Under the pieces are notes generated by a model. That model ran no database searches and was not told the DNA's origin. It saw only the letters and a list, made by a program, of their open reading frames with translations. The position numbers were made by a program, and so were the translations under genes. A DNA stretch of 64,000 nucleotides, taken from contig JAJOZX010017408.1 of NCBI GenBank assembly GCA_023014485.1, positions 1-64,000 on the forward strand, given 5' to 3'. This document shows, in pieces, positions 37,425 through 49,784 of this stretch (position 1 is its first letter; every line of letters begins with the position of its first letter). The DNA comes from Bathynomus jamesi (Eukaryota; Arthropoda; Malacostraca; Isopoda; Cirolanidae).

Positions 37425-40400
37425 AGAATAAAATGGTATCTTTGGCATGAGTTTTATGCCCATTTGTCAACAAATTTCAAGGAAAGTTTTTAGGACAATC
37501 CAATTAAAATCTGGAAATACTTTTGAAATGAAGTTACTTTTGCGCTTTTCTTGTAATTTATTAATAAATATTTATTGAACCTTATTAAATATTTAAATTA
37601 CTTATAAAAAATTGTATAAAAAAGGAATTGCCTCTTCAACTGAGTTGAAAACATGTTTAACACGTTAAGATCGTGTAAGGACTGAGTCACTATGTCTCAC
37701 TTGACAATATCTCGTTTTGCTTCTGAAAATGTTTAACAACCAGCTGTTAATAATAAATATTTGATTGCATGCCAGTATGAAGTAATGGTGGTACCCAAAG
37801 CCGACGTAGAATGGATGGTGAACCTACGCAAATCCATCGCTCAACTCTTCCTCATCGAACCCATCAGAGGAAATGTCGGCTTCACGAACATGTTCAATAC
37901 CAGAGATGTCTCTCATGACGCTTTCACCATCCAAGAACCAACCCTCTTCGGCATCTGTTCCGTCGATTACACTCTCCATCCCATTGATTCTTCTGTAACG
38001 AGTGAGGACAAGAAGAACATCGATATCCTCTCCATATCCAATGATGAAGACTATCTCATGACCCGACCATTAACTTCGATAAGTGCGATGACGAAGTTCG
38101 TGTCATGGTAATTACTTGATACTGTTTTAGTCTTATAAAAGATGAGTTATTGATTGAAACGTAAAGCTCAATTATTACAGTGTTTCCATTTACTAGAAAT
38201 TAATTTTACCAACAGCACTCGAGTATTAACCAGCTTGTCAATGTCTCCAAACCCTGTTCGGAAATGTCGCGTCGAGATCTTCAGTAATGACTGTGAAATT
38301 GGTTAAGAAACTAGGAAGTTTCGTGATCCAAGAAGGAAATGTTCAGGGATACTTCTCCGTTAATCCTTTCGGTGTCTCAACCGACAAACTCATGTCTCTC
38401 ACCAACCAGGTATTTAATTTTAGCTACGAATTAATAACAACTATACCAATATCTATATTTATTAGTAAACCCAGGAAAATAATGATAACAACTAATTTCG
38501 TTTTAGATTTTAAAGATGAGAAATGGTATATGTTACTCCATTTAATAATGATTTTAACTGAAAATTTCAGACATTAATTTTGCAAACGTCGTCACGAATT
38601 TCGAACAAATTTGTTGTCCCAAAACCAAATCGTTTCGTTGATACTTGGCTCATGGAAATTGCGACTCCTTTCTCTGCTCCTCAACAACCAGTCCTTTCGT
38701 CAACTATAAGGGCAACAGAGATGCGTCCTTCTCTCCTTTATTGGTCCCCAATGTTGTCACTGGAATTAACTTAAACCAAAGACACATTCAGAAGTTCCAG
38801 GTAAGTTTTCCAAATTTCTATTTGAACACGTTTTTAAACATTTGATGAGTGACGAGGCTATTAAAGTATGAGACTTGTAATGAACTAAAGTTAATATTGT
38901 CTTTTTACTACAATGACAGACTACCCTCGATAAATTGATAGAGGAAACTGCCGTTCTTATGCTTTCTGTTGGAGCTACTCCTCATGGTAAAATTACCCCA
39001 ATGAGCACTGACGAAGGTAAAATCACAACCATGTTGGACACCGCTTTGTACGTGGTTCGCGGCGTTGATGTGCAGGCATTGGAACAACTTTTTGAGAAGT
39101 ACTTCAACGACAACACCGAAGTGGGACAAATGAAATTGTAAGTTGACATTACTTTTATTTTAACTTAAGTATCATTCATGTTAAAATACTCAAAATGAAC
39201 AAAATATATCCAGATGGAATATGAAATTCATGAACATTATTTAATATTAATTTCCAAATTTGTAAGTACAATAATTTTAAATTAATTAAAATTCTATAAA
39301 ATAAAGAAAACAACTTAAAACGCATTTGAAACTGAAATATTTCTACTGAAAATGATAATCTGTGGAAAGCAATACTCATTAAATAAACTATTTACAGGAA
39401 AATGTTGATCGATGTTTGTGCGTCAAGCACTGCATTGGTTCCTATCAAAATGCTGTTGAATGAGATGCAAAAGCAGAGAATCACTCCAGAGAGAATTACT
39501 TCCATCTTCGTTACCTTCTCTAGCACCTTCATGGCAACACCTGCTCTTCCAGATCTCATGGTACTTTTTATCACATCACTAAGCATTGTAGTGTGATTTA
39601 TTTAAAGTAATTTCATATGATAATATTTGCTTGTAATGAAAAGAAAATACAATACAACTTTCTCGCTTCAGAAATTCGTAAAAAGCCTTGACATAGAAAC
39701 TCATCCATTCATGACCACGAATGTTTGGATCAACTTCGCAACAGTCCTGAGGAAACTTTGCATCACGAAGGAAACAATCCCTTACCAAATCATGGGAAGT
39801 GAACAGTGTGATGTGAGGATCATCACACAGGACTTCATTCTATTCCTTAAGGAAAAGTTCGATGTAAGTCGACGTCATATTTATGTTAGATTTTGTGTAG
39901 TATACTCGATAGCGTTGAACACGTCATATTGCGAAATTAAAAGGAAATGCATATTTTTTTTAGTTTATCATTATTATACGTCCTATTTTTAGACCACGTA
40001 CGATTCTTACAAACAATGCAGCATCGTCCAGTCTTTGGCTAATCTGAGAATACCCGAAGCAGTGCACGTTATTTCTATCATCGCTGCTGGCGACTATGAT
40101 ATCACAGTAAGGGAAACTGCCATTTGGGCTCTCAAGTACCCCAAAGTTATGGAAGTCATGAAGAAGGATGACGTAAGCAAATTATCTCCATTAATTTATA
40201 TGTAATTTGGACACGAATCGTCTGAATATATTTCATATTACCTCGCCTTTCGATATTTTGCAGTTTTTAAGAACAAAAACAAACAATGAAACAGAGTAAC
40301 TTTGATTTCAGGTTTTCAACCTCCTCATGCCCATCGTCCACAACACAATGGAAGACCCAATCGTTCGTCAAAGCGCCATTATCGCCCTTCTTTCCTGGAA

Positions 40401-43400
40401 ACCTTCTCCTTCATGGTGGTACCGCATTGCGGCATCTACGTGGAGAGAGCCCTCGAAGAGCGTCGCCTCTTTCATCTACTACTTGATTAAGAACAACTAC
40501 TATGTAACTGAGCCAAAATACAGCCTAGAGTAAGTGTTCTCTTTCTTCAAAGTTAAAATGTTACGACGAAATACTTACTCTTCACTTTTATTAGTTAGTT
40601 TTAAAACTTTCCTCAAATTTAATGTTAATGACAAAACATTTGAAGAATTTCATGACTTGAACATAAATTGTGGTTTAGGAAACAGATGAATTTATCTTCA
40701 AATTTGCATGTTTAACTTATTGTGTGTTTTACTTTCAGGTCGAGAATCGCGCATTTCGTTCTTCCTCTGACGAAGCCTATGCCACCATCCAGCACTTTCA
40801 CCTACATTTATGGCAAATTGAACCCACAAGAATTCGTAGGTTTTATGTTTATTATATGTTTGAATAACAATGAATTCTGTCAATTTATGACACAAAAGAA
40901 GAGGTGAGGACCACGTAATTAATTTAATTTTCTTTCAGTCGAGCACTTTCTTGAACACTGCAATTTTGATGGATGATGAATCTTCGTTGCCAAGGAACCT
41001 TTACACTCATTTCGTCACCGATTTTGGGGGATTGAGAATCCCTATTATTGAGGTAATTTCTTCTATTATTTGTTCATTTCACAGAGAAAAAAAAAAAAAA
41101 AAAAGCCGAACGATTTTAGAAAGGTCAAATTAACATTTTTACAGAATTTCTTTTCATGAACGAAAAAAAAACTAATTTTTTATTTTTTACAAAAAGGCCG
41201 GACTTACTTCAGAGATTTTACCTGATTCTTCTGCTACAATGTTTGAGCACATTACAAGAATGATCCCCAATGAATTCAAAAATATTAGGACCGCCTCTAA
41301 CAGGAGAGCAGGAAATATCTTCTCCGACATTAAGGTAAGAAAGAAAATTCCTTTCATTTTCATTCCGTTTCTTTTTGGAGTTTAATCAAACTTTTATCTT
41401 TGATACAAACAAACTTATCCTAACCCACCATCCAAAAATCAATTATTGATTTATTTGTCACCGCAACAGAAAGAGTTACACCCAAGTGAATTGACAGATG
41501 AGAACTCGCACAGAGAATCCACTTTGTTTGTCCAACTCTTCGAAAATCTTCAGTTCATGGCTCCTTTGAATCCTAAGACTATTCCTATTCCATTTGAATC
41601 CGGTGAGTGTTTTTATAACAATTACACTGGTCAACACTCATTTTATTGCCAATCATATTAGAGTGATTTTGGGGTAACTTTGTGGTGCTGATTCCGAATA
41701 TGACATCGGTTTTGCTAGATTGGCTCTAATTTATGAGATAATTGGTACCCCATTGAAACACGTAAAAATGCAAAAAATTTAATGTTCAGGCGGAGCCTAC
41801 TTACAAATCGCATTGAAATTGTCTCAAATCATACAAAAGTAAACACATGAAATACATAATGGCATTTTATTCGGTCTCACCATCTAGAATGTTCCGGTAG
41901 TTTCCCATATGCACGCGTTATGGTTACGTTTCCTATTAATTGAGGGTATTCATTATCTCAAGAACTAGAGCCAAATCGGAAAAACTACTTTCATTTTGGA
42001 ATTCAGCAACCCCAAAATACCCTAAATTCGTACGAATTTCCTTGGCAACGAAAAAAAAAAAGTTTTTTTGTTGACCTGTGTTATCAACCAACCAAACAAA
42101 CAAACTTTATTTCAGACTCGATAGGTAAAAAAATTATATAATTTGTCTATACTGTATATGGTTAAGTAATAGATGTGTTGAACAGTGATTATGAATGCCA
42201 ATGAAACACTATAAATACTGAACATACTCTACAATTGCATACGTATGCCAATGCTTCCACATTCATTATTTATAAAATCAGAAAAATACAGTAATTGAAA
42301 GCCAAAAAATGTTGTGGTTATGAGCTCGTAGTTTAATTCCAAAGTTAGATAGATATTAATGAATTTTGAATTTTCATTTTAATACAATTTTTTTATAAAA
42401 ATTGTACAGGCAGCTTCGATTTCTTGAAAACTTTGATGAGTGGAAAGAATCTTCAGTTGTCTAAATTCTTCAATCCCACTAAGGTGGAAGTCATCCTCCC
42501 AACCGAACTTGGTATTCCCTTCATTGGAAAAGTGAGTTTAAGCATATTATCACTTTAAATTGAACGAATGAAACATGTAGTGATGACATATTCACAACTC
42601 CATCAGGAAGTAAAATCTTTTACTTGTAATTTTGTTAATTTTTTTATAACGTGAGTTTCGTGTAAAATGTAACTTTTGTGGTGAATTAGAAAGTTCTCAT
42701 ACAATATGTTTCATTGTTTCTTCAGTTGTCGGCACCGACTGTCCAATCTGCTGAAGGAAATGTTAAGTTCACCTTTGGAAAGAAGGAAACACCGAGTTTC
42801 CTCGATCTGATCTCTTCTAACTCGTTCAGTGTTGATTTGACCACGAACTACAAGTGAGTTTAAAGACCATTTTGTAAAGTTGTATTTTGAGTCAAAAAGA
42901 CACTCTAATTTGAATGTGGAAGATAATGATTAGTAAATTTTTATTTCACGAAACTTATTTCCGACCTTTGTCCCATTCAGATTGGCTACAAAAGTCATCA
43001 CTAACTTCGAAGCAATCGTTCCCTGGAATGAGAAACTCATTTCTTCAGGAGTTGAAACAATGAAAAGTTTGAGTATGCCACTCAAAATGAGAATGTCTCT
43101 GGAAAGCCAAGGCAATCTTAAAAACATTTCTTTCAGCATCATTCCCACACATGAAAAAGAGTAAGTTATCATAGAAATTTGTCCATAATATATAATTGTC
43201 ATTTAGGTTTTAATTCATTATTCAAAGTAGATCAGTAAATATATAATGAAAGTGTCTCTATGCCATTCTTCTTCAATTACTTTAATATTTTAACAATGAA
43301 TAAGTTATGTTGTGTAATAAAGTTGTATTGTATGGTTGTTCCTTTCAGTTTGCCGCGGTTTACGTCCACAACATTCCTTACGTTGCCCGCAAGAGCATGT

Positions 43401-45623
43401 GGCCAGGAGAGTTGATCACCGAATACGAAAAGTTTGAGACCATCACCGTTAAAGGAGTTGAACGTGGAATTCACCAGGTATGTTCTCTTGAAGACAGAAG
43501 TAGAGAATGTGTTTAAGTATGAATAGTAAAAAGTTTAATATGGAAGGAAGAAATGTCATTGTGAAAAGGTGGAAGATTTTCTAAGTGGACATACTAAATT
43601 ATTTTGCAGAACAAAGTTGTGATCGACAAGGAATTGACCGGCGTTGATGCAGCTATATTGTGGGAGGGAGACATTCCATTCCCCTTCACCTACGGAAACT
43701 TCTACGATAATTTCAAGTAAGATATCCTTCGTTTCTAATATTTGATTCATATGACGAAGTGGTCACGTAGGAGGTTTAAATAAGAGTTGGTCACAACCTT
43801 AACTGTAGATCGATTCAGGGTGTTCTTTTACAACCTTATTTAAAATATCACTTGTGCAAATATTTTAACAAATAATAGAATTTATGAAAGTATTGCATTT
43901 AAGGTATTTAACAACGATTCATTGGCCAGAAAATTGGTAGAGAAACCAATTTAAAATCGTTAAATTTATTTAATCAGCCTACGCCTATATATCTATATAT
44001 AATATAATAATGAATAAATGAAAGATACGAAATCTAATGTGTTTATTTTCTATTCAACAGCTACCCCTACAAAATGATCTCGAAAATTGTGTCGCCAAGT
44101 ACAAAAATGTTCGCTTCAGCATTCGTCGTGAATTTCGGAAAATCAGAAACGAAGGCTATTCATCCCACTGTCGCTTTCAGTAAGATTCTTTATGTTAACT
44201 GTTGTTGTAAAAGTTTTTCAATGAATGCATTCAAAAGAGAACTGCACATTTAGTGACTGCATCTTCTTCATATACTGTAGTTAAGACCATATAATATATA
44301 AATTCTTAAACTCTTAATTTTCCTTTCAGCTTACCCCATCCTCACTGCGAAAGACAAAACTTCAATGACGAAAAGCGAAGGTCAGTTTCCCTTCTGAGAC
44401 GAAATATTTGGTGGAAAATCGTTTGATTATTATAAATTGTATCGTGCAAAAGAAGTTAAACATTTTGTAATAATCTCCCTTCTTTTTCTTACAGTAACTG
44501 AGGATGATAACAAAGCATTTATCGTGAGAATTTTGACGACCGGAACTGAGAACAGATTCTTTGAATCCAACTTCCAAACAAAAGTTCTATCTCGTGATGA
44601 CACTATGCAGAGATCCGAAATTACGTACCGGTATGCGCAACATTTCCCCGTTCCACACCTCAAGTTTATTGCGTGCAAATAGAAACTCATGAACCCATGT
44701 TCGTTGATTTCCAAACTCTTCTCAAACAACTCGATTCCCGCAACGTGGATTATTCTTTCTCTGGAAAGGTTGTTGGTGGAACATCGTGTAAAGATTATCA
44801 ACTGGCCACAGTCAGGGTGAGAAAAAGAAATAAAAATATTAATCTTTATTGGTTATTTAAATATATTTCCATATGTTATTTATGTTTAAATTAATCACTG
44901 GTACTAAATGTGTCCTTTATTTGTCGGTTCAGGGTTCATTGAAAGTAAGTGACTCAAAGAAGACCGTTCTCGTAGATGAGATCACTAAAGAACTGAACAT
45001 GAACGAAAACTCAATGATCGAAATGGAGGACAAACCTTTCTTCGACCAAACCTCTATTCTCATTGAATACAAGGAGGTAATAATTTCATTGGGAATCAGT
45101 AGAAAAATGAAAATCATCAGTATCATTATTTATTGCTAAAATTACATTTCCTACTATTTGAATAAGTGATGTTTGTTTGTATTTCAGCCACTTCCTGAAT
45201 TCTTTATCAACATGACTTACCATATGTACGATGTTTTCCGTGGCTCTCAATTCCCTTGCGTTTACAACAATTACTACAACGTGAAGAATCCGAAAGGAAA
45301 AATCACCATTGAAGGAGAAAGGTAAGATACGTGATTAGTAATTGGCCTAATATACAATAAAACTGGAATATTATCGATTTAGTTGCAGTTTACATCATAT
45401 TTTAATTTATGTTCCTTTTTCTGTATTGTTTGTAATATGAACTTTTGTTATTGTTTGCAGATATGTCGATGGTGCGTGGGACTTGAAAGTTGAACTTCCA
45501 ACGGAGAACGTGAAAATGGATTACTTCCAGCTTCCTTTTGTCTACAAACTCCCACTCTATTTCTTCCAAAACACTAAAACCGAAACTATGACGGGAATCT
45601 TTCACAATCATCTCTACAATTAA
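35324..45623 (+). CDS. Vitellogenin-like large lipid transfer protein, copy 3 (five 1-base exon deletions)
   Basis: Same 26-exon gene. Exons: 35324-35354, 36235-36392, 36669-36809, 37776-38107, 38216-38409, 38571-38800, 38920-39137, 39398-39560, 39672-39863, 39993-40172, 40312-40529, 40739-40835, 40939-41052, 41197-41334, 41470-41602, 42410-42531, 42726-42853, 42981-43160, 43349-43477, 43610-43716, 44061-44179, 44330-44380, 44495-44816, 44933-45076, 45188-45321, 45461-45623. Exons 7-17, the whole helical domain and the start of the C-terminal half, are uninterrupted here and give the best view of that region. Single-base losses: exon 4 (~38065), exon 5 (~38250) and exon 6 (~38692), which together restore frame, then the exon 18 end (43160) and exon 23 (C run at 44646-44649), which leads to a stop within about 15 codons. 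Amino-acid changes against other copies include R to K at the start of exon 9, S to T in exon 21 and T to I near the C terminus. Intron 15 carries the MITE. Confidence 0.82.
37043..37090. repeat. TTAA-bounded hairpin in intron 3, copy 3
   Basis: Same structure as in copy 1. Confidence 0.5.
41625..42080. mobile_element. 456-bp CACTG-type MITE in intron 15, copy 3
   Basis: Same element at the same base as in copy 1, flanked by TTA at 41622-41624 and 42081-42083. Shared identity of position means one insertion spread by duplication or conversion, not two events. Confidence 0.75.
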
Positions 45624-45823
45624 ATTGAATAATCTGTAGAAACCCATTTGTACTTCTTTTTTTTAATATCATAAATTGAATTCTTACATTGGAAATCTGT
45701 TTAGTTTTCCGTACTTTTTGGTACAAATTTTATCTTTCCTCATTTTTGTACTTCTGCTAAATGTAAATCTTCATATTTTGAAGATGAATATTGATCTGTT
45801 ATTCCCGGAATTATTTAAAAAAA

Positions 45824-45836
45824 AATAAAAAATAAA
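45824..45836 (+). terminator. Polyadenylation signals, LLTP copy 3
   Basis: AATAAA at 45824-45829 and 45831-45836, about 200 bases after the stop at 45621-45623. Confidence 0.7.
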
Positions 45837-46417
45837 AGACATCTGCCCACTTTTTAAACCTTCCACGTATGAATAGTTTAGCAATAGAACTTCTGAGTAC
45901 TTTAATACCTAAACATTTCTCACATATGAAAAACAAAGAACTTTTTTTCTCGATGTGTTCTTTTTAAAGACGTCTGTTGTTACTTTTAATAATAATAATG
46001 GAAATAATAACATTTTAGCAGCGAAGTAGTTGATAACTGAGCCTCGTAGTCAGTCTGTAAAGTTTTGAGATGAAAGTAGGTGAAAGTTTCATATAAGAAT
46101 TTCGAAGAATAGCCTACTATTGTAAATGTACTGTAAAGTAAATGTGCACTGGTCCCTTATTTATTGGTAATGCTCATATCCCTTGATTGGGCGAAAGTTG
46201 ATGATATGGGAAATTAGTAACGTAGAACGACCACCTAACTTAGTGTACCCCCTAACCCGAGAATAAGATTCACCCTGATTGGCGGACGTGTGAAATGGGA
46301 AGGATTTCCAACTTTCCGACTTTGTTAAAAATTCAGGTTGCCACAAAACTACATAACAGCCATAATTGTCATTATAACGCAAAAACTATATAGGTTGTGT
46401 GTTAGAAAACTATCCAA

Positions 46418-46775
46418 ATTTGTGTTGTTATTTTAACTTTGAAGTTATTTAACATATGAACATATACGCTATTTATTTAACGTATAAATATATATGCAGG
46501 GCCGGTTTAAGACTGTGAGGTGCCTAAGGCTAATAAGTGCGAAGGGCGTACTTACTATGTATTCTATATAATTCATAAAATCTTCAAACAAATAGAAATG
46601 TACTGTATATTTTTCAAATTAACAACTAACAAAAATTAAAGGTAGGCCCTTTGCACATATTAGCCTTAGGCACCTCACAGTCTTAAACCGGCCCTGCATA
46701 TATATTTATACGTTAAATAAATAGCTTATATGTTTATATGTTCAATAACTTCAAAGTTAAAATAGCAACACAAAT
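46418..46775. repeat. Foldback palindrome, spacer 3
   Basis: Best preserved of the three: the right arm keeps CTTAAACCGGCCCTGCATA, an exact inverse of the left TATGCAGGGCCGGTTTAAG. Arms of ~130 bp. Confidence 0.78.
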
Positions 46776-47113
46776 TTTGAAAATAACAACAACAAAAAAT
46801 AGCAAAAACAGCATATATTTCAAAGAGAAAATGATTTCTTCTTCCCTTGCTTTAAACTGTGATATCAAACAAAACATTCGGCTTTGTTCGACGTGCTGAA
46901 AGATCATTTCACCAGTGCTTCCAGTTTAAGGTAAAATACTCAAGTTTATGGTAATCGGGCCATGTTTAACGTGAAATTTAGGTGGCACATGAATTTCACA
47001 AAATTCAGGGTAATCAGGGATATTTTAGTGCATTTTACTCATATTTTAGGGTAATCGTAGTATGAGCAGGAAGTAGTAAATAAATGTTGACAATTATACA
47101 TAAATTTAATATA

Positions 47114-47798
47114 CTGGGTGTCCCACTCGAAATGAAACAACTTTGAAACCTTATAATTTTTTATTAAATGATGCAAACAACGTAATATTCACAGAGTATA
47201 TAGTCAATGTCATAAAGTTTCAAGTGATCTATGTGAATTATAACATTTAGATACATTAGATACATTGTGCATAGTATAATGTTTCCTTTTGTTAATATCT
47301 TCACATGTTATATGTTGAACAATTTGAAGCTTATATGGATAGAGCTGCAGCCGCTTGCGCACGACTCTAGGCACAGTTGAACGAGGAATCTGCAGTTCGA
47401 CACTGGCAAGACGGATGGACTTTCTCAGGCTACTACCAAAGGCGCCGCGTATTCGATCAACATCATCTTCTGATCTTGTTCGCCCTCCAGACTGTTCCTT
47501 TAGAACACTGCCAGTCTCCTCAAATTTCTTGGTCCTTGCATATAGGTCTCTTCTGGTGGGTGGTTCCTTGTGAAAGGTTGTACGGAATCGCCGTTGCATC
47601 AGAGTAGGGGACTTCAATCAGCCATTCATAACACACATTTCGCTTTTTCTTGTGGAGTAAACATAATTCAATCTGAAACAAACGAAAAACATTATGACGA
47701 AAAGTTATGCAAATAGTGTAGTAACTAGCAAAGTTTCAATATTCTCACATTAATACTTTAAAGTTTCAAAGTTGTTTCATTTCGAATGGGTCACCCGG
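47114..47798 (-). mobile_element. Mariner-like nonautonomous element, spacer 3
   Basis: Same TA-flanked element, 685 bp, with one change in the left terminal repeat (CTGGGTG for CCGGGTG). It carries the least damaged minus-strand ORF. Confidence 0.8.
47210..47617 (-). pseudogene. DUF4817-type helix-turn-helix ORF, best copy
   Basis: A 135-codon minus-strand frame starting inside the domain (MKSPTLMQRRFRTTF) and keeping the full pattern: KEPPTRRDLYA, FEETGSVLKE, SGGRTRSEDDVDRIRGAF, LASVELQIPRSTV, RKRLQLYPYKLQIVQHI. These look like two helix-turn-helix modules of a Tc1/mariner-type transposase N terminus. The natural start (MFTPQEK..) lies upstream, separated by a stop and a frameshift. No DDE/D domain follows, so the product could bind DNA at best. 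Family call is from recalled pattern. Confidence 0.6.
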
Positions 47799-48007
47799 TA
47801 TAATGAAACGACATTAAGTAAAAAATATAAGTACATGTTATTTTTGCATGTAATGTCGCAGGTTGATAAATGATGCTGTTCATGTTGCGAGTGCGCCAAC
47901 TCGTGTTTAAGACGTTTGGTACCCGTTTGAACAATATATCGAATTGTGATACAGGTTGCCGCTGGCTGCGCGCTGCGGTGATGCACGTTATTGGCTCGCA
48001 GTCACAT

Positions 48008-49775
48008 TAGGCCTGTTCAAAAATCAACTTTTTCTTATTTTCATAGGTTTCTGTACATTTTCCCATGCTTTTTGACCTGAAAAAGCCGAAAATCACAACT
48101 GTTTTGACTTAGGATGTTGGGAAGCATTGCCGCATGGAGCTTTAAATTTTCTGCCTTGAAATCGGCCTAAGCGCCAATTCCGGGTCCCTTGAATTATGTT
48201 TTGCACTTTAACTTTTGATCAGTGGTTCCCAGCTTCCCACCAACAGACAGGCGTTCCAGTATTTCCTTAATCCTAGTAGGAGCAGTTTGGGAGAAGCTGT
48301 TTGGGAAGGTGAAGGGGCCAGATAATCCCTGGTTTGAGCATCTGAAGGATGTTTGGACGGACTTGTCCAAGGAAAACCCAAAGATGCTGGCTATCAACAG
48401 CAAATGGCTGAAGGAAAAGAAGAAGAACAGTGAAGAAATACTCCAAGACATTTTAACAGCAGAAAGGCTTCCAAGAGCCGACTACAGGGAAATGGCTGAA
48501 CTGACAGTCATTGTTCTTGGAGGAACGCCTCCTCGAGGTATTCACTGGAGTCGACCAGGCGCCATTCATCAGGCCAGATGGATGGCCAGAAACCTGTACT
48601 CCATGAAAATGCTGATGTTTGCAGATCAACTTGAGTACGACGAAGACACTGTATCAAAGCTGGAAAGACTCAACGCCTTCCTTGCGCTGTTCTACACTCC
48701 TGTATGGATGATGTCAATGTCTGCTGCAGATGCTCCCGTGAATGATCTAAGTCTAATCCAGGACATGTTGAAGTACAAGAAAACTGACCCAGAGCTTGAT
48801 GATGCAGTACTTAATAAGATGGAAAACCACAAATGGTACCTGACGCAGGAAGTCGTGCCATTTGCCCTGTTCAGCAGTAGATTGAGTGACACATTGAAGC
48901 ACGACATTGCTGCCCAGTTACATGCCACTGAGAAGCCAGACAGCTTCAGAACAGGAAAGCCTCTATTCCAGAGAGTCACAGCTAAGACCACCCTGGTTGA
49001 TCTCATTGGCCCAGAATCACATTTCCTGCTGGACACACTGAACATTGGATCCGAGTTGCTTCTGGAACCTGTCACGTCTTGGCCACAGAATGAGGACTAC
49101 AGAAAAGCGTTGGACTATGTTAAGAATCTGAAAGCGGTGAATGACATTGCTGAACGTAGTGTCAAGATGATGAGCGACTTTGCAAATGTCATAACAACAG
49201 ATGCCAAGCAAAGGGACTATCTCCTTCAAGCTGTGGAGTTCAACAGACGCCGCTTTGACAGCTTCAAGAAACAAACTCTCAACAACTGACTGTGTAAATG
49301 TCATTATGAAATTAATCATCATGTAATGCTTTCACTTCTTGATCGATTAGACTTGTGACAAAATGTTAATCTCAAATTTGTGTCATGAATAAGGCGCCTT
49401 GTCTGCCTTGAGTGTGAGAAAACGAATTTTGTGATATTTCTGAAATCTTTGTATGTACCAATGTGCCATTTCTTGTTCCAAGACTATCATAATTGTATAA
49501 GTTAGAAAGAGGATTAAAACACTTTAATTTGGTGCCTATTTTGTTGCTCTATCTTGTTCAGATAAAACGTTATAGTGCAAAACATGATTCAAGGGACCCC
49601 GGAACTGGTGCTTTTGGCCGATTTCAAGGCAGAAAACTTAAAGCTCCATGCGGAAATGCTTCCCAACAACCTAGGTCAAAATGGTTGTGATTTTTGGCCT
49701 TTTCAGGTCAAAAAGCATGGGAAAAAGTACAGAAACCTATGAAAATAAGAAAAAGTTGATTTTTGAACAGGGCTA
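48008..49775. mobile_element. 1,768-bp long-TIR element with 9-bp target duplication
   Basis: Starts TAGGCCTGTTCAAAAATC and ends with its inverse (one change). Inverted repeats extend about 210 bp (48008-48217 and 49564-49775) with scattered differences. CAGTCACAT is duplicated at 47999-48007 and 49776-49784; the matching sites in spacers 1 and 2 have one copy. Long TIRs plus a 9-bp duplication is the Mutator-like (MULE) pattern. The interior holds one 355-codon ORF and is more GC-rich than its surroundings. It is present only here, so it is either a young insertion or one on a unit not yet homogenised. Confidence 0.85.
48222..49289 (+). CDS. Unidentified 355-codon ORF inside the long-TIR element
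   Basis: One uninterrupted frame fills the space between the inverted repeats and ends in TGA at 49287-49289. It lacks a proper start: an in-frame TGA lies just upstream (48216-48218), the frame opens at GTG, and the first ATG is codon 55 (48384). CCACCAACAG at 48237-48246 could be a splice acceptor, so this may be the last exon of a longer gene or a 5'-truncated copy. Visible features: a charged N-terminal part (WLKEKKKNSEE), a central block GGTPPRGIHWSRPGA followed by HQARWMAR, and near the C terminus NDIAERSVKMMSDFAN. I recall similar uncharacterised multi-copy proteins in cnidarians and arthropods, without a known function. No zinc finger, DDE triad or membrane segment is obvious. Codon use is less AT-rich than the LLTP exons, which fits a transposon passenger or transposase-associated protein. 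Confidence 0.7.
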   Translation: MVPSFPPTDRRSSISLILVGAVWEKLFGKVKGPDNPWFEHLKDVWTDLSKENPKMLAINSKWLKEKKKNSEEILQDILTAERLPRADYREMAELTVIVLGGTPPRGIHWSRPGAIHQARWMARNLYSMKMLMFADQLEYDEDTVSKLERLNAFLALFYTPVWMMSMSAADAPVNDLSLIQDMLKYKKTDPELDDAVLNKMENHKWYLTQEVVPFALFSSRLSDTLKHDIAAQLHATEKPDSFRTGKPLFQRVTAKTTLVDLIGPESHFLLDTLNIGSELLLEPVTSWPQNEDYRKALDYVKNLKAVNDIAERSVKMMSDFANVITTDAKQRDYLLQAVEFNRRRFDSFKKQTLNN

Positions 49776-49784
49776 CAGTCACAT

